DNA of 16,713 bases, from NCBI GenBank assembly GCA_964428275.1, contig CAYRXN010000264.1:1-16713 (forward strand). Reading direction: 5' to 3'. Below the pieces are notes generated by a model. It made no database searches. It was not told the DNA's origin and saw only the letters and a program-made list of their open reading frames with translations. The translations under genes were made by a program, and so were the position numbers. The stretch is from JALSRY01 sp964428275. GTDB lineage: Bacteria > Planctomycetota > Phycisphaerae > UBA1845 > Fen-1342. Positions 8,400-15,718 of the stretch are shown in pieces (position 1 is the stretch's first letter; every line of letters starts with the position of its first letter).

Positions 8400-9500
8400 T
8401 CAGCCCTCCTTTTTCGGCACCTTCTTGAGCAGCGCCTCGACGGCCGCTTCGAGCTTGTCGCCGCGCAGGTCCCGGTGCCGAATGATGCCTTCGTGGTCGA
8501 TGACGTAGATCGTCGGCCAGGCGTGGACGTTCCAGGCCTTGGCGATCTTGTTCTTTCCCGGCGAACCGCCACAGATGTTGGGCCAGGTGATTTTCTGCTC
8601 TTTGAGAATCTTCTTGAGAACCGACCGGCTCCCGTCGCTGTTGATCCCGAGCAGCGTGAACGGCTTGTCCTTCAGGCGCTCCACCATCTCACGCTCGTGC
8701 GGGATCATCGCCCGGCACGGACCTCACCAGAACCCCCAGAAGTCGAGCACCACCACCTGCCCGCGAAACTGCGAGAGCCTGATCGTGTTTCCGTCCACGT
8801 CCTCGCCGGAGAAATCCGGGGCCTGCATGCCGATCTGAAGGTGCTCGATTTCGAAGACGTAGCCCTTCGCCTGTTTGCCGGCCGGCGTCTCGGGATATTC
8901 CTTGACGATCCGCCGGAAGAGTGTCGCGGCCCGGTCTCGGTCAAATGTATCCGCCCCCGCGTCATCCCAGGGCAGCCCGTGGCTCCGCAACGTGAGCGCG
9001 AGGTTGAACATCGCGGTCGCCACGGTCTCCTTGTCTTTGTTGACTTCGATCACGCGCTTGTAGAAACGGATCAGCGGCTTTTTCCCCACGTCGTAGAAAC
9101 TGTAGCGCAAATTGGCGAGATGCGCGCCCAGTTGCGAATCCGCGGCGTGGTTCCTGGTCAGTTGCTCGACCGCCCACAGACCGTCTGCACTCTTCTCCCC
9201 CGGTTTGTCGGGCCGTGGGGTAAGCTGCATGATCCAGACCAGCGCCTCGATGGCTTCGGGTTTGCCGGCGTGCTGCTCGGCATACGCCCGGAATCGCGGC
9301 AGGAACGACGGCCCCGGCCGGGGCGGCATGGCGCCTTCCTTGAACTCGCTCGAGCCGTCTTCCTTGCGGAACTTCTCGAGGTTCTGGAACCACGCTTCCT
9401 GGGCCTTGTTGTATTCGCCGATCAGACCGTCGAGTTCTTCGTCCGCCGGCGCCACCTGGATGAACAGGACCACCAGTGTCCCTGCGACCATGGCTCGCAT
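8400..9500 (-). CDS. Exported TlpA/thioredoxin-like selenoprotein with UGPC active site (UGA read as Sec259)
   Basis: A predicted extracytoplasmic thiol/selenol oxidoreductase. Reading through one in-frame TGA (8724-8726) gives 366 residues. There is a signal peptide (about 1-18), then a helical TPR-like region (20-215). A TlpA/AhpC-type thioredoxin fold (220-360) follows, with GMQAPDF (224-230), VVVLDFWGFW (249-258), then UGA-Gly-Pro-Cys-Arg (259-263), and the cis-Pro loop HAWPTIYVID (326-335, Pro329). The UGA is exactly the first cysteine of the WCGPC motif. Both sides of it are conserved fold and in one frame, with no other defect, so a decayed gene is unlikely. Remaining cysteines are 262 and 310. 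The start at 9500 has GGAGG 8 bases upstream. A conventional caller would give two ORFs, 8724-9563 and 8400-8708. The helical-plus-TlpA architecture is common in planctomycetes; its substrate is unknown. Confidence 0.9.
8696..8726 (-). promoter_or_regulatory. UGA selenocysteine codon and candidate bacterial SECIS hairpin in the TlpA-like gene
   Basis: The TGA is at 8726-8724. Starting four bases after it, the mRNA arm CGUGC (8719-8715), one bulged C (8714), then GGG (8713-8711) pairs with CCC (8703-8701) and GCACG (8700-8696). The 7-base loop CGAUGAU has G as its second base. That is 8 GC-rich pairs with one bulge, and the loop starts 14 bases after UGA. Bacterial SECIS elements need a stem-loop directly after UGA with a G among the first two loop bases. 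This one fits, though it is a little closer than the fdhF element. A weaker alternative, CAC-GAGC-GUG, lies at 8699-8690. Confidence 0.65.
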
Positions 9501-9604
9501 AATGGTATCCTCCGAAATCCTGCGCTCTTCGTGGCGGTCCGGCCCGTCACCCGCCGCCCGCAATCGGTTGCTGTTGCATCGACGCTGATCGGCAACTGGG
9601 ACGT

Positions 9605-9633
9605 ATTGTCAGCCCCCGCGCGCCCGGCGGCAA
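9605..9633 (-). promoter_or_regulatory. Candidate sigma-70 promoter for the Sec TlpA-like gene
   Basis: On the minus strand TTGCCG (9633-9628) is followed after exactly 17 bases by GACAAT (9610-9605). Transcription would start near 9598 and give a leader of about 98 bases that ends in the GGAGG ribosome binding site. The whole divergent spacer 9501-9818 (318 bases) holds this promoter and the oppositely directed one at 9744-9772; I see no gene in it. Confidence 0.4.
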
Positions 9634-9743
9634 GGCTTTTCTTGTTGTTTCCGCCGACTGTGAAACCTCCAGGCCCTGCGCGCGTCACCCGCACCGCCGC
9701 CGGGTCGCGCCGCCGGTACCTCCGCGCCGCCGGACGATTCCCC

Positions 9744-9772
9744 TTGGCGTGACACTTGGCAACGATGATAAT
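9744..9772 (+). promoter_or_regulatory. Candidate sigma-70 promoter for the small lipoprotein gene
   Basis: TTGGCG (9744-9749) and GATAAT (9767-9772) are separated by exactly 17 bases. Transcription would begin near 9779, about 40 bases before the ATG at 9819. The GATAAT box is a clear AT-rich island in a very GC-rich region. Confidence 0.5.
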
Positions 9773-9818
9773 CCGCAGCGCTGGGCTTGGGTCTTCGTTC
9801 GACAACAGCAGGTGAACC

Positions 9819-10475
9819 ATGATGAACAGTGTACGTGCCGGGCGCACGGGGTGTGTGGTGTTGTGTGTACTGGTTCTGTGGACAACTGGCGGTTGCGGCT
9901 GGGGACTGTTGGGTTTCATGAACGCAGTCATGCAACCCCCCGACCAACTGCCGCCCGAGCTGGAGATCGTTCTTGCGGAGGGTGCGTTCGACTGCGACGA
10001 CCCCAACGCATTGTCCGGTATGCCCGAACAGGCCGATCCGGTAGACGACCTGGCCGCGCTCGACGGCTGCTGGGGTGGTTGCGCGTCCGCCCCCGCGACG
10101 CTTCCCGGACGGGAGCTTCTCATCGCGGAAGCACTGCGTTTCGACAGCACGCACGGCACGCTGGAGCGCTCGATCTACCAGTCGATCGTGATCGTGCCGC
10201 CGATGGTGGATATCCAGATCGGCACGGTCACCCTCGACGAGCCCGGTATGGCGACGTTCCGTGTCACGCAGGTCCTGAGCACCGCCAACCCGACCGATCC
10301 GGGGGCGCTTGTGGACGTCACGGACAAATGGGACACGCTGCCGGTCTACGAGGTGCCGGTGGCGTTCGACGGCGAGCGCCTCATCGCCCGGTTCAGCGAG
10401 ATCGACACGCCGCGAACGTCGGGCGGATTCGCCGATCGTCATTACGCCAGGCACACGCGGATCGAATGTCCTTGA
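9819..10475 (+). CDS. Small lipoprotein of unknown function
   Basis: I do not recognise the family. The 218-residue product begins with a basic N-terminus (Arg6, Arg9), a hydrophobic core VVLCVLVLW and a lipobox ending TTGGC, with the lipidated Cys at residue 26, so it is a predicted lipoprotein. The mature part is acidic and has several cysteines (DCDDPN, GCWGGC, and IECP at the very C-terminus), which could form disulfides. The second half has beta-strand-like alternation and the phrase VPVAFDGERLIARF. AGGTG lies 5 bases before the ATG; a second ATG follows directly at 9822. It is divergent from the Sec TlpA-like gene. Its TGA is followed by an open frame to 10604, but the added residues look like random GC-rich translation and I take 10475 as the end. 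Confidence 0.75.
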   Translation: MMNSVRAGRTGCVVLCVLVLWTTGGCGWGLLGFMNAVMQPPDQLPPELEIVLAEGAFDCDDPNALSGMPEQADPVDDLAALDGCWGGCASAPATLPGRELLIAEALRFDSTHGTLERSIYQSIVIVPPMVDIQIGTVTLDEPGMATFRVTQVLSTANPTDPGALVDVTDKWDTLPVYEVPVAFDGERLIARFSEIDTPRTSGGFADRHYARHTRIECP

Positions 10476-10596
10476 GCGTTGCCGCCGCCGCCCTGCGATC
10501 CGCGATTCGAAGCCGCCGACGCACCCGGCCTGGCCGCGGCCGCACCGCGCGTCGCCCGCCCTGTGCAGGCGACGCCGCGGCGTCCGGCCCGGCCGA

Positions 10597-12147
10597 TCAC
10601 GGAATGAACACGAGCGCGTTTGCGCTCACGTCCGAGCACCGCCGATCGGACACGATCCGGCCGGCCACGTAGTACCACTGCCCGCCCTGGCCGGCCATCT
10701 GCCCCGGATACCACTGGTCGGCCCCGGCCAGCTTGTGGGGATCGAGCGGATCGCCGCGCGTAAACCAGCACTCGTCTCCGTCGGGAATGCCGTCGAAGTC
10801 GCTGTCCGCTTCGGTGGGCACCGTGCCGCGCTCGGCCTCTTCGGTGAACCCCAGCCCGTCGTGGTCCCAGTCGTTTTCCGCCACGATGACGTAGTAGCCG
10901 CCATCGGGCGCCCCGAAAGTGAAGTCGTGCGAATCGCGATCGAGCTGCCGTGGCAGCGTCGCCGGATCGCCCGGCTCGTGTTCGATCGGCACCCACGTCG
11001 CGGCCATTTCGTCCCAGTGATACGCGGCGTACGAAGACTCGGCCGCGTCCGGAAAACGCTGGAGCAGCGCCTCGTGCATCACGGAGATTCGCAGCGGCTT
11101 GAGCGGATGTACCGGCTCGTAAGGCGGGTCGGCGTCGTTGAGCAGGAGGTTGAACCACGTGAGCACCTCCGTATCCGGCGGCAGCGTATCCAGCGGCGGG
11201 AGCGACTTGGCCTGCTGCATCTCCACCGTCATCAGCGACTCCATCGGCCCGGAGCCCCCGACCGAGCCGCCCAGCACGCAAACCCACCAGGGCAAGCCGT
11301 CGAGGTCGACCGCGAATTCGCCGCCGCCGTCGCTGCAAGTCGGATAACTGATGCCGTTGTACTGGTCGTAGAGCCAGTAGTATTCCTGCTCGACCTGCGG
11401 GTCGGCGGCATTCAGGACCATCCCATTGGACAGCGTGATCGACGCCCCCGGCCAGCGTGCCTTAAGCAGAAACCGCTCGCTCGTCGGCGGGGCGTCGAGC
11501 AGATCGGGAGATTTCCACACGGCGTCGCCGTGGTTGTCCGTGTACACCGTCACCAACGATACGGTCGTTCCCGCCGAGTTGATCGCCGAGAACGTAATCG
11601 GCTGGTTGGGGATACCCTGGCCGATGCACAGCGGCCCGTTGGCGGAGATCACCAGACTGGCCCGGCACGTCACCTGGTCCCAGTACACGAAATACGCCGG
11701 ATTGGTGTTCGTGCACGTGCTCATCACGGTGAGCTTGAGCTCGACGCCGGTGAACCCGAGCCACGCCACCGGCGGCGGCTCACCCAACACGGGAAAGCTG
11801 TCGCGCTGATCCCAGTTCTCGTTGGTCAGCGGCTCGTCGCTGCAGCGGAACTCGTAGTGGATGCCGGCCGCCTCCGTTTCGTCGAGAAACTCGATCAGCG
11901 GCGTGTGCCAGGACAGCTCCACGTCGCCCTGCCCCCCGACCTCGACGACGGCCAGCTCCGTGAGGGGGGGAATGTCGCGTGCCTCGGGCTGGTCCACGAG
12001 CCCCCTCGTTCCGGCGGGTTCAAGGCCCGCCGGCGGTACCGGCACGGGCGGGGCCGCCTTCGCCACGAGGCACAGCGCTCCCAGCGATACGAGCACTGCC
12101 CGGCTCGATGTCACCTGCGCTCGGTGCAAACGGTGGATTGTGCGCAT
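10597..12147 (-). CDS. Secreted protein with thrombospondin-3-like calcium loops
   Basis: An exported protein of unknown function. The 516-residue product has a signal peptide (basic Arg-rich start, core AVLVSLGALCLVA, likely cleavage near residue 32). A long beta-rich body follows with phrases typical of fibronectin/Ig-like domains (for example ELSWHTPLIEFLDE and VKL-type strands) and aromatic-rich segments. Near the C-terminus are two Asp-rich calcium loops, DWDHDGLG (426-433) and DSDFDGIPDGDE (448-459), of the kind found in thrombospondin type 3 repeats and planctomycete surface proteins. A short cysteine-containing tail ends in ALVFIP. The ATG at 12147 is preceded by the near-perfect ribosome binding site AAAGGAGGT, so the longer frame back to 12300 is rejected. 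No sortase or C-terminal sorting signal is obvious. It is divergent from the DUF1573 gene. Confidence 0.82.
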   Translation of the reverse strand: MRTIHRLHRAQVTSSRAVLVSLGALCLVAKAAPPVPVPPAGLEPAGTRGLVDQPEARDIPPLTELAVVEVGGQGDVELSWHTPLIEFLDETEAAGIHYEFRCSDEPLTNENWDQRDSFPVLGEPPPVAWLGFTGVELKLTVMSTCTNTNPAYFVYWDQVTCRASLVISANGPLCIGQGIPNQPITFSAINSAGTTVSLVTVYTDNHGDAVWKSPDLLDAPPTSERFLLKARWPGASITLSNGMVLNAADPQVEQEYYWLYDQYNGISYPTCSDGGGEFAVDLDGLPWWVCVLGGSVGGSGPMESLMTVEMQQAKSLPPLDTLPPDTEVLTWFNLLLNDADPPYEPVHPLKPLRISVMHEALLQRFPDAAESSYAAYHWDEMAATWVPIEHEPGDPATLPRQLDRDSHDFTFGAPDGGYYVIVAENDWDHDGLGFTEEAERGTVPTEADSDFDGIPDGDECWFTRGDPLDPHKLAGADQWYPGQMAGQGGQWYYVAGRIVSDRRCSDVSANALVFIP

Positions 12148-12545
12148 GGCCGACCTCCTTTCGCAGAGAAGCGTCGCCGCGCGTCGGCTCGCCCCCGTGG
12201 TGCGGGACGCCCCCCATCTGCGTTGTGCGCTTGTCAAGGTTGCGGTACGTGCGCGCCCGCGCGCCTTCCGACCCGCCCCCGTTCGATCTGCTGGCGGCAC
12301 ATGTCAGGAGTGCGTCAAGAGATGCGCTGGCTCATGTACTCCGGGCAGCCGAACCTAAGTTATTCTAGCGCGCATCGGCGTGCGCATCCAATCCGAATCG
12401 ACCCACGTTCTGCACAAAAGTTCATGCAGCTTCGCCGCGGTGCGTGCTATAATGTGCGCTTTGTATGCCAACCCGGGATCAGCGCCGCGTCCCGGCAGGC
12501 CGGGAACCTGCGCCCTCGCGGCGACACGCGAACAACGACCGTGGA
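12148..12545. other. Divergent intergenic region with promoter and leader hairpin
   Basis: These 398 bases separate the calcium-loop protein (minus) from the DUF1573 gene (plus). They hold the AAAGGAGGT ribosome binding site of the minus gene just beside 12148, and the extended -10 promoter at 12445-12453. The leader hairpin TCCCGG/CCGGGA with loop CAGG lies at 12490-12505. The stretch around 12350-12455 is distinctly more AT-rich than its surroundings, as expected for a promoter. On the minus strand TTGACA occurs at 12237-12232, but I see no -10 box at the right distance. No gene is apparent. Confidence 0.55.
12445..12453 (+). promoter_or_regulatory. Extended -10 promoter of the DUF1573 gene
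   Basis: TGCTATAAT is a perfect TATAAT box (12448-12453) preceded by the TGn extension at 12445-12447. No convincing -35 box stands 16-18 bases upstream (TGCAGC at 12425-12430 is the nearest), which fits extended -10 promoters that do not need one. Transcription would start near 12460, giving a leader of about 86 bases. Confidence 0.55.
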
Positions 12546-13994
12546 ATGAGGCCCATGAACCAGAGGAAACACATCAGGTTGCGAAGAACATGGCATCCGG
12601 CCCCGCAGACCATCTGCGTTTGGGCAATCCCCCTTATTCTGCTCGTCGCCAGCGGCCAGACGCCGGCGACCCGCCCCGCGGCGAAACCCGGCCGTGGGCC
12701 GGCCCTCCGGAAAATTCCGCCAAGACCACGCGGCGTTTCCCCGGCAACCCGCCCGGCGGTGAAGAAATCCGGCGGTTGCGGAACCAAGAGCGCGGCGCCG
12801 ACGCCCAAGCCGGCGCAGAGCGGACCGCATCCGCACTGGGTCTGTGCCCAGCCGACGATCACCGCCGAACCCGTCTGGAAGGGCGAGCGAGTAAAGTTCG
12901 CGTTCAAGATCACCAACGATGGCGAGGCCGACCTGAAGATAAAAGCCAAGGGCGGGTGAGGGGTCAAGACGATCGGTCGGTCCGACCGAACCATCGCCCC
13001 CGGCAAGACCGAGGAACTCCAGTTCAGCATCGACAGCCGCAAGTACAGCGGTCGCTTCGTCAAGCGGATCAACGTGACCACCAACGACCCGCAGAACACG
13101 CGCACACAACTGATGTGCATCGGCGTCGTCAAGGTGCCGCTCAAGCTCACCCCGCGTACGATCAGCTTTCCGAGGATCAGCCGCGACGCGGAGAGCGTCA
13201 GCAGGACCATCCAGATCACCCGCGGCGACGGCGGCCCCATCAAGCCCGAGATCGTTCCGCCCGCCGACAAGCACGTGCAGGCGACCCTGCACGAGGTCGA
13301 ACCGGGCGAAGAGTACGAGCTCGAAGTCAAGCTCGTCCCCCCCTGGCCGGCCCGCTCGCTGCGCTCGAACCTCACGATCAAGACCGGCGTCAAGCAGGCC
13401 CCCACCGACACGATCCGCATCTACGCTTCCATCGCACCGCGTCTGGCGGCCATTCCCAGCCGGTTCATGATCCCCGCCAAACTGGAGCAGGACCGCGACT
13501 TGCGCGTCCGGCTGGCCTGGTCGGGCGGCAAGCCCGGCAAGATCCTCAGCGTCAAGTCGAGCAACCCCAAGCTGACGGCCAAACTGGTCGAGGAGAAGGG
13601 CCAGCAGTACGTCGTTCTGCACGTGCCCAAAGACTTCAGCGCGCTCCAGCGCGGCCGCGGGTTTGTCACGATCAAGACCGACGACAAGACGCTGCCGGTG
13701 CTGCGCGTGCCGTTCTACTCGATGCGCGGCCGGCAATTCGCCCGGCCCAATACCAAGTTCAAACGGCCCAACGCCACGACCGGCCGCAAGATCGTCCGCC
13801 CCGGGGCAACGTCGCGCCCCGCCGGCATCATCCGCCCCCGACCGCCACGGGCGGCCAAGACCGGCGGCAAGGCAAACGCTGCCGGCAAGCCGGGCACCAC
13901 GCCGGCCAGACCCGCTGACCACCCTCAGCCGAAGGCACCTCCGGCGGGCACGGCCGCCCCGCCGGCTCCCGCCAACGGCAAGCCGCCGAAATAG
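12546..13994 (+). CDS. Exported DUF1573 protein with in-frame UGA (candidate selenoprotein, Sec138)
   Basis: Function unknown; DUF1573 proteins are exported, Ig-like, and usually carry a conserved CGCT motif. Reading through TGA at 12957-12959 gives 482 residues. A basic N-terminus and hydrophobic segment (24-36) form the export signal, followed by a Pro/Lys/Ala-rich linker with GGCG (76-79). The DUF1573 domain (about 98-195) contains FAFKITNDGEADL, UGA at 138, TIAPGKTEEL and VTTNDPQ. Further Ig-like strands run to about residue 390, and a Pro/Lys-rich tail closes the protein. Residues between 138 and the next ATG (13074) include 38 sense codons with clear family sequence, so the gene is continuous. 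UGA aligns without gaps to the first Cys of CGCT; the second Cys is Val140 here. Other cysteines are 24, 78, 100 and 191. The start could also be the ATG at 12555; neither has a strong ribosome binding site. Stop is TAG. Confidence 0.85.
12957..12989 (+). promoter_or_regulatory. UGA selenocysteine codon and bacterial SECIS hairpin in the DUF1573 gene
   Basis: The TGA is at 12957-12959. The mRNA arm UCGGUC (12973-12978) pairs perfectly with GACCGA (12984-12989), leaving the apical loop GGUCC (12979-12983). The loop starts 20 bases after UGA. In the E. coli fdhF SECIS, as I recall it, the loop contains GGUCU and begins about 18 bases after UGA, so stem length, spacing and loop sequence all agree closely. 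A perfect 6-bp stem with a G-G-U loop at the right distance is unlikely to be chance inside a coding region. Confidence 0.75.
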
Positions 13995-14050
13995 TCGCCC
14001 GCAGCGCCGGACGCGCGAGAAACGCTCCGGCAACGGACGCACCAATCACG

Positions 14051-14094
14051 AAAAGCGACAACGCCGGGCGAATCCGCCCGGCGTCGTCGCTTTT
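14051..14094. terminator. Bidirectional intrinsic terminator between convergent genes
   Basis: AAAAGCGAC (14051-14059) pairs with GTCGCTTTT (14086-14094), and ACGCCGGGCG (14061-14070) pairs with CGCCCGGCGT (14075-14084). One A/C mismatch (14060/14085) separates the two parts, and the loop is AATC. The outer A/T bases supply a U-run on whichever strand is transcribed. It stands 57 bases after the DUF1573 stop and 62 bases after the end of the convergent aldehyde dehydrogenase gene, so it serves both. Confidence 0.9.
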
Positions 14095-14155
14095 CTCTCT
14101 GGAACTTCTCTGCGTTCGGCGTCACGCCGTGCCACCGTCACGCATGGTGCCGCGC

Positions 14156-15718
14156 TCAATCCCCGAACTTGATCCCCTGCGCCAGCGGGAGCTCGGTGCT
14201 CCAGTTGATCGTGTTCGTCTGGCGGCGCATGTACGCCTTCCACGAATCCGACCCGGACTCGCGCCCGCCGCCGGTTTCCTTCTCGCCGCCGAACGCCCCG
14301 CCGATTTCGGCCCCGCTGGTGCCGATGTTGACGTTCGCGATCCCGCAATCGCTGCCGTGGTGCGACAGGAAGTGCTCGGCCTCCAGCAGATTCGTGGTGA
14401 ACACCGCCGAGCTGAGCCCCTGCGGCACGTCGTTGTGGATCGCGATGGCCTCGTTGATCTCGCGGATCATCGTGTCCGTGTCGGCCGGAGCCTGCTGGCC
14501 GCCGTAGCCGATGATGTAGAGGATCGGGGCGAAGGTCTCCTCCTGCACGATCTTGAATTCGTTCTTGGCCGCGGCGATGCACGGCTTGACGTAGTGGCCG
14601 CCGGGGTAATCGGAGCCGCTCAGCGGCTCGCCGCCGTAGAGGATCTCGCCGCCTTCGTCCTTGATGCGCTTGATGGCGTTCTGCATGTCCTCGACGGCCT
14701 GGTGCGTGACCAGCGGCCCCATGAGCGTGTCGTCCTTGCGCGGGTCGCCGATCTTGATCGTCTCGTACGCGCCCCGCAGCCGGCGGACGAGCTCGTCGCG
14801 CACGCTGTTGTGGGCGATGATCCGCCGCGTGCTCGTGCAGCGCTGGCCGGCGGTGCCGACCGCGCCGAACAGGATCGCCCGCAGGGCCATGTCGAGATCG
14901 GCGTGGGGCGTGACGATGATCGCGTTGTTGCCGCCCAGCTCGAGGATCGTGCGGCCCAGCCGCTTGCCCACGACTTCGCCGACGCGATAGCCCATTTCGC
15001 AACTGCCGGTGGCCGAGACGAGCGGTACGCGGCGGTCGTGCAGCAGCTTCTCGCCGATCGACGAGCCCTTGCCGATGACCAGCGAGAAGATCGCCGGATC
15101 GACGCCGTTGGCATCGCACACCTCGGCCGCGATCTTGGTACACGCGATGGCGGTCAGCGGGGTCTTGCTGGCCGGCTTCCAGAGCGTCGCGTTGCCGCAG
15201 ACGGCCGCGATGGCCGCGTTCCAGCTCCAGACGGCGACGGGGAAGTTGAACGCGCTGATCACGCCGACGACGCCCAGCGGGTGCCACTGTTCGTACATGC
15301 GGTGGCCGGGCCGCTCGGAGTGCATCGTCAGGCCGTAGAGCTGACGGCTCAGGCCGCAGGCGAAATCGCAGATGTCGATCATCTCCTGCACTTCGCCCTC
15401 GCCCTCGGCGATGATCTTGCCCATCTCGAGCGTGACCAGCGCCCCCAGCTCGCTCTTGAGCTCGCGCAACCGGTTGCCGAGCTGGCGGACGATCTCGCCC
15501 CGCCGCGGCGCCGGCAGTTCGCGCCACTTGAGAAACGCCTCGTGCGACCGCGCCACGATCTTGTCGTACTCGTCCTCGGTGATCTGCGTCACCGACGCGA
15601 TCTTCGAGCCGTCCACCGGCGTAATCACGTCGAGCACCGGCCCGGAGCCGATCCACTCGCCGCAGAAACCGCCCAGATTGCTGCCTTCGATGCCGAGAGT
15701 CTTGAGGAAATCGCTCAT
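14156..15718 (-). CDS. ALDH7-family aldehyde dehydrogenase, probable alpha-aminoadipic semialdehyde dehydrogenase
   Basis: An NAD(P)-dependent aldehyde dehydrogenase close to antiquitin/ALDH7A1 and bacterial AmaB, which oxidise alpha-aminoadipic semialdehyde (in equilibrium with piperideine-6-carboxylate) to alpha-aminoadipate in lysine breakdown. The 520-residue product is full length for the family (about 500-510). It has the oxyanion-hole Asn158 in ISAFNFP, Lys181 in LWKPASK, the general base Glu260 in LELGGNN, and the catalytic Cys294 in GTAGQRCTSTRR. The C-terminal block TGGGRESGSDSWKAYMRR is strongly ALDH7-like. The ATG at 15718 has AGGT about 8 bases upstream. The nearest neighbour on the same strand is the dihydroorotate dehydrogenase-like gene, 195 bases upstream, and the gene ends at the shared terminator. 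No other lysine-catabolic gene is visible, so the substrate rests on family resemblance. Confidence 0.9.
   Translation of the reverse strand: MSDFLKTLGIEGSNLGGFCGEWIGSGPVLDVITPVDGSKIASVTQITEDEYDKIVARSHEAFLKWRELPAPRRGEIVRQLGNRLRELKSELGALVTLEMGKIIAEGEGEVQEMIDICDFACGLSRQLYGLTMHSERPGHRMYEQWHPLGVVGVISAFNFPVAVWSWNAAIAAVCGNATLWKPASKTPLTAIACTKIAAEVCDANGVDPAIFSLVIGKGSSIGEKLLHDRRVPLVSATGSCEMGYRVGEVVGKRLGRTILELGGNNAIIVTPHADLDMALRAILFGAVGTAGQRCTSTRRIIAHNSVRDELVRRLRGAYETIKIGDPRKDDTLMGPLVTHQAVEDMQNAIKRIKDEGGEILYGGEPLSGSDYPGGHYVKPCIAAAKNEFKIVQEETFAPILYIIGYGGQQAPADTDTMIREINEAIAIHNDVPQGLSSAVFTTNLLEAEHFLSHHGSDCGIANVNIGTSGAEIGGAFGGEKETGGGRESGSDSWKAYMRRQTNTINWSTELPLAQGIKFGD

Noticed and set aside
8288..8572. A 94-codon minus-strand frame across the end of the Sec TlpA-like gene.
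   Set aside because: It overlaps the thioredoxin domain in another frame and its translation is Arg/Ser-rich shadow sequence.
10473..10604. Possible third selenoprotein: the small lipoprotein ends I-E-C-P-UGA and the frame stays open for 42 more codons.
   Set aside because: The added residues are Pro/Ala/Arg-rich like random GC-rich translation, they run into the 3' end of the convergent gene, and I find only a 3-bp hairpin at SECIS distance. A C-terminal Cys-Pro-Sec cannot be fully excluded but has no support.
10309..12549. A 746-codon plus-strand frame spanning the calcium-loop protein gene.
   Set aside because: Its translation is Arg/His/Val-rich antisense sequence; the minus-strand gene has a signal peptide, a near-perfect ribosome binding site and calcium-loop motifs.
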